Assembly (NCBI GenBank): GCA_910580105.1
Contig: CAJTWN010000021.1
Span: 1 to 20,487 of the forward strand
Reading direction: 5' to 3'
Length of the DNA: 20,487 nucleotides
From: an uncultured Clostridia bacterium
Lineage (GTDB): Bacteria > Bacillota > Clostridia > Monoglobales > Monoglobaceae
Shown here: positions 1 to 10,000 of the stretch, piece after piece
How positions within the stretch are numbered: the first letter of the stretch is position 1
Layout of the letters: every line of letters starts with the position of its first letter
The notes under the pieces: generated by a model
What the model was told of the DNA's origin: nothing
Seen by the model: only the letters and a program-made list of their open reading frames with translations
The model's database searches: none
Position numbers and translations under genes: made by a program

Positions 1-2534
1 CTGTCAACCATTTCTATGGTGTCTCCTTTGACGATGCCTATCAAATTGCTCCGGGAGAAATTACGTCAACAATCGTTGATCCTGCTGAAGAACAGTATTT
101 CTATTTCAAAGTCACGGAGAACGGTGGAGCAAACTATTCCATATATTCCGAATCAGGAGCACCAAATGATCTTCGGATAACTTTATATGATGAACAGCAG
201 AATGTGATAATTACAGGGGAAGACTGGGATTATACATATGTGCGTGAAGGTAGTACAAATCCTAAAGATTTCATCATCACGAAAGGTTTGTATACCGGTA
301 AATATTACGTAAAAGTGACAGGTAACATGGCATATGCTCGGTATACTTTAAAAATCAAACAATATATTTTTGCACCTGAGATTACTTTTATTAATCCTGC
401 ACCTAATATTTCGCTGATGATGGCCACAGCATATTGGATACCAGGACAAAATATTAAATTTGTTTTTTATAAAGGGGATACACAAGTTTATAGCACATCT
501 TATACCGTTGGTGAAAGCGATTATTTCTGGACAACTTTGCCATGGGAATCAGTTGGACCACCAAGTGTGTATAGACTTGTTATTATAGCAACAGGTGAAT
601 TTTCTTGCGCAACACAACAGACAGTTGTTTTCCCCGGGGCCACAATTGTTGATCCTGAAAATGCTATTGAAATTGACATTGATGAAGCAAATTCGGGCTT
701 ATTATTGAATCAAATTGATGCAGGTGCAGATCAATATTATAAAATTCACGTACCATCCACAGGGCACTTTGCGATTTATGCTGACAGTGAGGCCCAGGAA
801 GGGTTACAGGCAGAACTGTTTGACAGTAATGGAGAGGCATGGACAGTGTGCACTAAAATCGGTAAAGTGGGGGATAAAAGTGTGAAATGTTCGTCAAATA
901 ATGCTAATGATTTTATGATTACTACAGGTCTGCATCAAGAAAACGATTTTTTTGTAAAAGTATCAAACAAAGGGGAAAATGCACAAAAAGTAACGTTTTC
1001 ACTCTATGTTGATAGAATTAATTTGGAAGCAGTAGCCACTTTTGGCGGTGGAGCCGTACATATATCCGGCACAAAGTTTATGGACGCTACTCTTATTATT
1101 AGTGCTGTGGGGGAAAACGGAGATTTGTTGACAAAAGATTTTTTTATTGAAGAAGATTATGGGTACTTTTATTGGGAAGCACGTGGACATAGTTATCTTC
1201 CCGGATATAAATATACTGTCACCATAACGAGTAATGGTTATATTCCTGAAACATTCACTTTTACTGTCGAAACAAAGGAAGATTCAGGACTTGCATATAT
1301 AAACAATCCACTTCCTCTTGAGGAACATATTGAGATTGGCGCAAAAAAGGAGGCATGCTATTCTTACGTTCCACAACTGTCAAGAAATAATGGTCTCCTT
1401 TTGACGACCGTCGATGCCGATTTTGCGGTATACATCTATGATAATCTTAAAGATCTATGGAGCGATACGCCAGCTGAAGTATATTATTGTGAACTGCAAA
1501 CAATTTTTCAATATCAGCATATTATTAAAAGGGAGATGACGGCGGGAAAACGGTATTATATTCGATTTGAAAATTGTAACGATAATACCGGTTATGTATC
1601 TGTGGAAGAAAATAATCTCCCTACAATACATGCTAAATTTATCAACAATCATACCTTATATATCAATGGCGACTGTTTGCCGAATCAAGAAATTAACTTG
1701 TCAATTTATGAACTAAATAGCGGACAGAATATTTCTCTCGGTTCACAAAATCCAGTTTGTGATAGAAATGGAAACTACTCAGTTGAAGTCCAAATTGATC
1801 ATCCAACGTTTAATCCATACTTGATCTATTATTCGGGATACCATCAATCAGTTGCTGATATGGCATTGGCATATGACTCATATGAAAACGCCTATGAAAT
1901 CAGGCATACAACAACTAAAGTTGAATATGGGAATAATCTAAAAGACCGGATGTTTTATTTTAAATATATTCCTAAAAAAACTGAGAAATATGAAATTTAT
2001 TCCTCGGGCAAACAGCATATTAAATTGGATAATGACACAAACCCAGATGATTATATAATTCAAAATAATGTTTCTAATACTACTGAAACCACGTATTCTA
2101 AGATGTCTCAAATACTTGAAGCTGGTCTTACCTACTATATTGTCGTCAAAAATTTAGAGGAGGTAGCTAACGCAGAGCACTATCGTTTTTCTCTTTATAT
2201 TAAATCGGAAAACAGTGCAGGACAATTAATTCAAACAAAGAAAAATCAATCGGTCTATGTATTTGTCACCGCGAAAAATGTCTCAACATTTGCAAGAAAA
2301 CAGTATTCCATTTTCTATGATCCTGCCGAATTGCGTTTAGAGTCGCCAAATTATTTTGATATCGGAAATAACGAAATTCATGTATTTCCAGGCATGAATA
2401 GCATTGATTTTAAAGTGAATAAGGCAATTACACCAGGTAAAACCTTTACGGGCACAATTAGTATTTTGAAATTTATTGCCTTAAAGGATGGTGAATCTGA
2501 AATTTCTATGTTCATTGATAATGCAAATTTATAG
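1..2534 (+). CDS. Secreted multi-module beta-sandwich protein with PPC-like repeats, 5' end outside window
   Basis: The reading frame is open from base 3 with no start in context, so the N-terminus lies upstream; 843 residues are visible. The GTG at 204 is internal and lacks a ribosome site. The visible part alternates two kinds of module. Four PPC-like units (about 3-365, 650-1020, 1300-1615 and 1870-2215) carry recurring elements: a D-x-Q/R-Y/F-Y-F/K strand, then a D-F/Y-I/M-I-T turn, then a G-x-Y-Y/F-V-K-V strand. They are separated by Ig-like stretches of 80-95 residues. The last ~105 residues contain a YDPAELRL strand and could be a cohesin-like fold, but this is weak. No membrane anchor, LPXTG or S-layer motif is seen at the C-terminus. 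PPC and Ig-like modules are common in exported proteases and surface proteins, so an extracellular binding or scaffolding role is inferred. No catalytic motif is recognised. Gene 2 follows after 84 bp on the same strand. Confidence 0.82.
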   Translation, partial: VNHFYGVSFDDAYQIAPGEITSTIVDPAEEQYFYFKVTENGGANYSIYSESGAPNDLRITLYDEQQNVIITGEDWDYTYVREGSTNPKDFIITKGLYTGKYYVKVTGNMAYARYTLKIKQYIFAPEITFINPAPNISLMMATAYWIPGQNIKFVFYKGDTQVYSTSYTVGESDYFWTTLPWESVGPPSVYRLVIIATGEFSCATQQTVVFPGATIVDPENAIEIDIDEANSGLLLNQIDAGADQYYKIHVPSTGHFAIYADSEAQEGLQAELFDSNGEAWTVCTKIGKVGDKSVKCSSNNANDFMITTGLHQENDFFVKVSNKGENAQKVTFSLYVDRINLEAVATFGGGAVHISGTKFMDATLIISAVGENGDLLTKDFFIEEDYGYFYWEARGHSYLPGYKYTVTITSNGYIPETFTFTVETKEDSGLAYINNPLPLEEHIEIGAKKEACYSYVPQLSRNNGLLLTTVDADFAVYIYDNLKDLWSDTPAEVYYCELQTIFQYQHIIKREMTAGKRYYIRFENCNDNTGYVSVEENNLPTIHAKFINNHTLYINGDCLPNQEINLSIYELNSGQNISLGSQNPVCDRNGNYSVEVQIDHPTFNPYLIYYSGYHQSVADMALAYDSYENAYEIRHTTTKVEYGNNLKDRMFYFKYIPKKTEKYEIYSSGKQHIKLDNDTNPDDYIIQNNVSNTTETTYSKMSQILEAGLTYYIVVKNLEEVANAEHYRFSLYIKSENSAGQLIQTKKNQSVYVFVTAKNVSTFARKQYSIFYDPAELRLESPNYFDIGNNEIHVFPGMNSIDFKVNKAITPGKTFTGTISILKFIALKDGESEISMFIDNANL

Positions 2535-2606
2535 GAGAAGTATCAATAGATTTCATTGTTAGAATTTACACTTAACAATAAACTTTATGGATTTTTATAT
2601 TTAATT

Positions 2607-2621
2607 GGAGGTACTATTGTG
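2607..2621 (+). promoter_or_regulatory. Ribosome-binding site fixing a GTG start
   Basis: GGAGG at 2607-2611 lies 7 nt before a GTG at 2619-2621. The in-frame TTG at 2556 is further upstream but has no purine-rich site before it. The GTG start also places a clean signal peptide at the N-terminus, so it is preferred. Confidence 0.8.
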
Positions 2622-4055
2622 AATCAACATAAGATAAAAAGAATAAAAGTAGTGTGTTTATGTATTATTTTGTTTATGCTATCCATTCCAGGTGCTGCTG
2701 TTCAGGCGGGAAATTCAATTACACAAGCAGATAAAATACAATTCTATGCTCAAAATCAAAAATTTTGGCTCGAAGAACCAGGAGATTATTGGTATGAAAT
2801 CAATGTTGATAAATTAAGTGATATATACTTTGAAGTAGATACGAATCTTGCATATGAAGGAACCTACACAAAATTGTTTCATAAAGACCTGTCTGCATTG
2901 ATTGCAGATGACACAACAAGAAATACAAGTGAATTTTTTATGGCTAAAAAATGGGCGGCTGCTGGCAAGTATTATTTAAAAGTACATACCGAAGTATCAC
3001 AAATTGAAATTAACATTACAGCAGAACAGTTCACCTCTACGGACGATAAAAATGAGCCGAATAACTGGATGTATTTTGCCACGCCACTTAAATTTGATGC
3101 TTCATCCTTAGTGAAAGACGGAAACCTTGGAAATGATTTTGGCAATGATGTTGACTTCTATTCTTATTATGCGTTAGAGCCATGTATGGTGACTGTAGGA
3201 TTACAGGATATAAAATCTCAAGTGGATATGAGTATATATGTGGGAAATACGGTGATTGCCTCGACTTCTAAGTGGGAGCATCCTCTTGAAATTATTACCG
3301 GTAATAATTATGCCTTTAATCATACGCATGGGATATTCTATATCAAAATATTTGGAGGAGATGGGGCATATACGTTAGATATTGTAAAAGGTGATTACCA
3401 AACAGAAATTGTTGCTTATAGCAAAAACCCTGTAAGCAAGCAGTTGATTAGTGAATTTGATATTCTTACACCTAAAATATCAATTCTCGGTAATGGTCAA
3501 GTCACAACGTCTTACGATCTTATGATAAAATACAATTCTTATACAGGTGAAAAAAAATCTTTGACTGCAAACTGTAATGCCTTTACAGAGCAAGAATTTG
3601 CACCCATACAGCCATCTCAGATCACTGGTTCAAATTATGGTAACTTTCATCGTATTACTTATCATACGGACTATGTAAAAGGAACAAAAAATAAGCAAAC
3701 AGATGTTGTACATTTACTATATGATGATGCAGCTCCTAATGGCAATACAAAGATTACCGTGAATGAAGATAGTATTGAGGTATCCATAATTAGTCCTAAA
3801 GATGAATATGGCCTTGCCGATAGGCCTTTTCGTTATCGCATATATCCGGCTGGGACAACTCCACCCTCATATTGTGATTGGAATACTTCATGTTATTATA
3901 GCAAAGGAATAGATGGGGACGAGAAACTTGTGACAGGAATAGAATATGTGGTTGAAGCACAAATCAGAGATAAAGTGGCAGAAAAGTTTCAAAATAGTAC
4001 GCAGGATTTGAGTAAGCATATTCGTACAATTACCAAATCAGCACAGCTTAATTAA
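2619..4055 (+). CDS. Secreted protein with two PPC-like domains
   Basis: A 478-residue protein starting at GTG 2619. The N-terminus is a Sec signal peptide: basic residues KIKRIK, a hydrophobic core VVCLCIILFMLSIPG, and a signal-peptidase-I-like VQA site near residue 30. Residues ~35-135 form one PPC-like beta-sandwich, with a G-K-Y-Y-L-K-V-H strand near its end. Residues ~140-261 form a second, clearer one, with the typical NEPNN entry motif, a DVDFYSY strand and a closing G-A-Y-T-L-D-I strand. The remaining ~215 residues look beta-rich and Fn3-like but match no family I can name. No protease triad or anchor is visible. It stops 15 bp before the giant subtilase/Rhs gene and shares its module type with the upstream gene, so co-expression and a joint extracellular role are likely. 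Substrate or ligand is unknown. Confidence 0.85.
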   Translation: MNQHKIKRIKVVCLCIILFMLSIPGAAVQAGNSITQADKIQFYAQNQKFWLEEPGDYWYEINVDKLSDIYFEVDTNLAYEGTYTKLFHKDLSALIADDTTRNTSEFFMAKKWAAAGKYYLKVHTEVSQIEINITAEQFTSTDDKNEPNNWMYFATPLKFDASSLVKDGNLGNDFGNDVDFYSYYALEPCMVTVGLQDIKSQVDMSIYVGNTVIASTSKWEHPLEIITGNNYAFNHTHGIFYIKIFGGDGAYTLDIVKGDYQTEIVAYSKNPVSKQLISEFDILTPKISILGNGQVTTSYDLMIKYNSYTGEKKSLTANCNAFTEQEFAPIQPSQITGSNYGNFHRITYHTDYVKGTKNKQTDVVHLLYDDAAPNGNTKITVNEDSIEVSIISPKDEYGLADRPFRYRIYPAGTTPPSYCDWNTSCYYSKGIDGDEKLVTGIEYVVEAQIRDKVAEKFQNSTQDLSKHIRTITKSAQLN

Positions 4056-4070
4056 GGGGAGAAAAACAAA

Positions 4071-7000
4071 ATGAATAAGAAAAAAATATATAAAAGATTT
4101 ATCGGAATAGCCATTGTTATGCTTTTATCTGTTTTATTCATTCATGTTTTTGGGCTAAATGATAATGAAAATCAAATAACAATTATCGAAGATAAAGCAG
4201 CTTGTATTATTGTCAAGTATGTAACATCTGATTCAGAGAAACTCGTATTTGAAGGAATTAAGGCAAGAAAAATGTTGACAGAAAATATGGAGTTGATTGA
4301 ACTTCAAACCCCAGCAGCTATGGAGAAGTATATTTTGGACATTGAAAACTTATCAACCATAGAATTTGCGCAGCCCAATTATGTTTTAAAAGCAGATACA
4401 ATAGACGATGAGAGCTATTATCAACAATGGGGATTGAAAAACAATACAAAAAATATGATTGATATAAATGCAGAAGCTGCCTGGGAAATTAAAAAAGGGA
4501 CAGATGCGGTAACCATTGGTGTCTTGGATACGGCAATAGATACTGAACATTACGATCTCGACGGTGTTATAAAAGGAAACGGTTATAATTTCATAACCAA
4601 TAATAATGAAACCACTAAAGAGATATTGGATAAGCACGGTACGGCAATTGCCGGTATAATTGCTGCTAAGTCAGATAAAAATGGAATCCGAGGAGTTGCA
4701 AGTGGTGTCAAAATTACACCTCTGCAATTCATGCAAAATTACAGCGGATACACAAGTGATGCTATTCGTGCAATAAAATATGCCGAAGAAAAGAATATAG
4801 ATATCATAAATTGTAGCTTTGGATGTAATGAATTTAACCCAGCATTAAAAACAATTATGGAATCAAGCAACATTTTATTTGTATGTTCTGCAGGAAACGA
4901 TGGTTGCAACATTGATCAAACGCCTTATTATCCGGCCTGTTTTGAGCTTCCTAATATACTTTCTGTGGGATCAATCAATAAAGAGGGGCAAATATCCGCT
5001 TTCTCAAACTTTGGTCAAAATGTGGATATATTGGCACCAGGAGAAGACATTTATTCACTTATGCCCGAAAATGGTTATTATTCCTATGGTGGTACATCAA
5101 TGTCAGCGGCATATGTAACAGGAGTTGCTGCATTACTGAAAAGTCAAGAGAACGATATTACCCCACATGAGATGGTAGAGCGGATAATAAATACAGCGCG
5201 AAAGTATCCTGATTACGTTGAAAAAACAAAGAGCGGTGGTTTCGTTGATGCACATGCTGCATTAGTAAACGAATCAGCACCGTTTTCGGAAATGTCTTTA
5301 TTTTACGATGCAGATGAAACAGAACAATTACGAGAAGAACTTTTAGAAGAAGATGAAATCACTTCACTTGCAGCAGTAAATGATATAAGTGCGGTCAGCA
5401 CTGTCGGAGAGATCGAACCGATTGTTGCTCAGAGGGTTCACTATGGAGAAAGCGGAGTCAATCCGGCCAGTGGAAACTTCTCATTTTCGGTCGTTGATTT
5501 TGATGATCCAGCACCAGGAGGGAATTTTATTTTTAAACGATATTATAATTCCCTGGATCAAGCCGATGCAAAAGCATTTGGCCGAGGCTGGTCCTCTATC
5601 TTTGATGCACATGTTTATAAAGACCAGGATATCACTGTAACAATGCCAAATGGTAGTTCTAATGTTTTTAAATTGGAGAATAACAAATATACCAGTATAA
5701 CTACAAGAAATATATTATTTGAAGATGGTAACCAGTATACATTAAAAACACCAGAACAAGAAGAATACACTTTTGTGCAAAGTGCAGCGAAAGCATTTTT
5801 TGTGTTAACCCAAATAAAGGATAAAACGGGAAGTACGGTTGTTCAAATTGTTTATACAGATGACAGTTATAGCATGGTCTCCCACCTATTGGATAGTGCG
5901 GGGAGAAGATATACAGTTGAATATGGGGTTGCTTTAACAATAAAAAGTATAACTGATCCATATGGAAGAGTTGTACGTTATAATTGTGAGCAGCATCAAA
6001 GTAAACAATACGAAATTAATGGAGAAACAGTAACAGGAGACCCTTTGGTATTGCTGAGATCTTGGACAGACATTCTGGGTAATACAATGATGGTTTCGTT
6101 TATTCAAAAAGATCAATTATTTATGATTGATACAAATTACTATCCCTATACAGATACATTTGTTGATAGTATTTTTCTGAAAGACGCAAGCGGTAAGGAT
6201 ACCACTGTCATACTTATTAATTATAATATTAAGTCTTATGACCCTGACTATGGTAAGGTCATGAGTTATACAGATGCATACCTTGAAACTTATACATATG
6301 ATTATAATTATATGAAGACAAGGATTCGTAGAATGAATGTATCAGCAACAACGACACAGTATTATGATTCTTATATGTATTTATGTAAAACGGATACAGA
6401 AATAACAAATGACATAGTACAAAGAAAATACTATCGGCCTGATGGGAAAAATTATGGTGAAGTTATCCAGGAGATAAAACAAAATGATGATAGGACAACC
6501 TATATCCGGGATGAAAGGACTGGAAATATTCTTCAAAGTATCAATCCGGACGGCAGTTCAAAATCATTTTGGTATGATGAAAAAAATAATAAGATTGGTG
6601 AATTGGATGAGGAAAATAACTGTACCTTATATGTTTATGATGAACGTAATATGCTTTTGAAAAAGGCAAATTATTTGTTAAAAGGTTTTCCGGAAATTAA
6701 TAAAAGTCAAATCAGTCAGTATATCATTCAACATGCAGATCAATTTATTATTGAAAGCTACATTTATGCAGATGGCAGTAAGTATAGTTGTCCATACAAA
6801 AGTTTGCTGGAACAAATGATTGATGGAGAAGGAAACATAGTTACCTTTACCTATGACCAATTCGGAAATCTTCTGACAACTTCTAAAGGTTATCAAACAG
6901 TGGATGACCTGTTGACAGACCAATATGGTTATTATATAAATTATTTGGATTTAAACAATCTGTCCTTGGGTATCCAAACAGAAGAATATGTCGCATTTGT

Positions 7001-10000
7001 AAATGGTAATAAATCCAATTGTTATACAGTGGGAATGGAAAAACAGACAACGTCTCCAATGGGTGTGATGACAACCAATTATATAGACAATCATGGTTTA
7101 ACCTATAAGACAGTGCTGCAGGATGGAGAAAACCAAGAAATAACCAGAACTGTATATGATACACTGGGTCGAAAACTAAAGGAAATAAGTGCTGCTGCCT
7201 ATGCAAAAAATGGGTGTAATGCTTTGGAAAGCACGGTAAGCCATAGAGTGGATTCATCTGGAACATATTATACTTACTATAATATAAATTTTGCCAGTTC
7301 TTCTCCATGTATATATGCTACTGAATATACATATTACGACAAAAGAGGCCCTGGTTATAGCGAGCCCAAAATGATTACATATCCAATGGTCGATGGAACA
7401 AGAGATGTTCATCAATATGTCTATGAAAGAAAAAATGTCATAAAAGAGACAACACCCGACGGACAAGTTTTTGAATACGAGTATGATGAACTCAACCGGC
7501 GTACAGAAACAAAAGTTGTGTTTATGAATAATTATGATAACTGTCCTTTTCCTGAGACTTTTGAAAAAGTCAGTAGAACGCTGTCTGCAGATAACGAATA
7601 TCTCGAAAAAACAATAGCTAATCCGAGTATTGTGAATGGAAACGCAAGCTCTGTTTCTAACTATTACAATTATGGAAATCAAATAAGACTTAAAGAAAGA
7701 CGCAATAAAAGTGCGCTAGAGGCATCACAAGAGAATATGTATAATAAAAATGGTACAATTTCCAAAACACGTAATGCCAGCGGAAATATTATTTATTATA
7801 CATATGACAGCCTAAATCGTGTAACAGAAGAGTGGGAAGCCATTGACGCCTTCGAGGGAACTACATTCTTTCGGTTTACAAAAAAAGAATATTATAAAAA
7901 TGGAAATGTCAAAACCGAATATGTTTGTACAGAACCTGTTAAAATTATGATGGATGGGAATGAAAAAGTTTTACCCAGTTCGGGAGAATATCCGGCCCTT
8001 ATAAAAAAGGATGGTACAACAACAAGCCAGTTGGACTATATTGTAAAAAATTATACCTATTATCATAATGGAAAGATAAAACAAACAACCCAAAATAACG
8101 GAGCGATTACGGAATATGCCTATGACGCCGATGGTAACCTAAGTATGCAGGTGGTAAACGGTTCAAAGACGACATATGAGAATACGTATTTTGGGAAACC
8201 TGTATATAAGTATGATTATGTCAGCCCAAATAATATGCAGCTATCTGATTCTGATCAATATACAATCATTGATGGAGTAGTGGTTTTGATCACTGAATAC
8301 CGGTATGAATATGGGAATCTTGTGGAGGTAATCAAGCCGAATGGAAGCAGCATAAACTATACCTATGATGAAATGGGAAGAAAAGTTTCAACCAGTCAAA
8401 ATGGTGATTTTGTTAATCATGCCGGAGATACCGTTCACGGTATATATAAGGTTACACAAAAGCTGGATTGGAAAAATAATCTGAAAGAACAAGCTGCAGA
8501 AGAGGTCATAAACGGTGAAACCACGTTGATTTCCAAGATGGTTTATCATCCAAAAGAAGATAAAAGTTGGAGTGAATCCAATAATAATTATTATTATCTA
8601 TTCTCACAAAAGGTAGATACAATTGCATATGATCCGGAAAATGGCGTTGCAAACACCAGCACATCTTTATATTATACAGACGTTTATGACAGAATCATTT
8701 TATCAGTTACGCCTGAAAATTATTTGCCTGATGGTGTTGTCAGCTTTCAAACATTATACCAGGAGAACTTTTCCGAAGATCCAAAAGAAATGAATCGGAC
8801 AGAATTTGAATACGATTCCTTCGGTCGTTTGATCCGGGAGATTGAAAGGTTCCGGGATCCTAATGAAAATAATGCCTGGAAAAAAATTGTGCGTGCATCT
8901 TATCAATACGATGAAAACAATAATATCATAGAAAAAACAGATGCAATGGGAAACAGCACAAAATATATCTACAATTTGGCCAATAAAATATATCTGGAAA
9001 AGGATCCGGTTTCCCAAGAGAATAAATATGCTTATAGTAAAAAGTATAACTATGATGCACTGGGCCGTACAATTTCAGAAATAAACGGCGCAAAACACGA
9101 GACACAATATACATATGACGACCAGTGCAACACCGTGATGCAAACAAATTCGGTAACCAACCCAGACGGCACAGAGGCACTTGTCGAACAATATAGTAAA
9201 TTTGACACCAACAATAATTTAATAGAGAGCTATCTTGGTGATCCCAGCCGTACCTTTACCTATGTATATAACGAGCGGAATCAGTTGATTGAAAGCCATA
9301 CACCCTATGACGAAACCGCACCGGAAAGTAACAGTACCATCATGTATGACAGTATGGGTAATGTGTGTGTCAAGAAAATGGGGACAGAGCGGTTGGAGAC
9401 CTTTACTTACGATATGTTTGGCAATAATACGTCAGTTACAATAAGCAAGCAAGACGGAACTGATGCAATTACCACCAGCAAAGCTTATGACAGCCGTGGA
9501 AATGTAAGATTCGAGACCGATGGCAATCAGAACACGGTGGAACATAAGTATGATGCGTTAGGTAGAGAAATCGAGACAAATGCCGTACATGCTACGCATT
9601 TTACCTATGATAAAAATGGAAATATGACGGCACAGACAGACTGGCGGGGAAATATCCAAAGCTTTTTGTATGATCCTTTAAACCGCCTGATCCAAAAGAA
9701 GGATGCGGATGGAACAACTGTTGAAAAGTTGTATTATAATGATAATGGTACCCAAATTAAATCTGTTGATGCACTGGGAAATGAAACAATATTTGCCTAT
9801 GATAAAAATAACCGTCTCATTTCTTCGACGGATGCTTTGGAACATACAAGCGGACGGACATATAACCGGGCGGGGCTGGTCGAAAGCCAGTATGACGGCA
9901 ATGGCAACACGACATCCTTTGATTATGATGAACTTGGACGGCTGCTTAATGTAAAACAAGATGTGGAGGATGAAGAGCAATTAACCAGCTTTACCTATGA

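Noticed and set aside
204..206. GTG as the start of the first gene
   Set aside because: The frame is open upstream to base 3 and encodes a continuous PPC-like module; no ribosome site precedes this GTG.
2556..2618. TTG 2556 as start of gene 2, and a 7-bp inverted repeat (ATTGTTA/TAACAAT, 2555-2579) as a terminator
   Set aside because: The TTG lacks a ribosome site and would bury the signal peptide. The inverted repeat is AT-rich with an 11-nt loop and no T-run.
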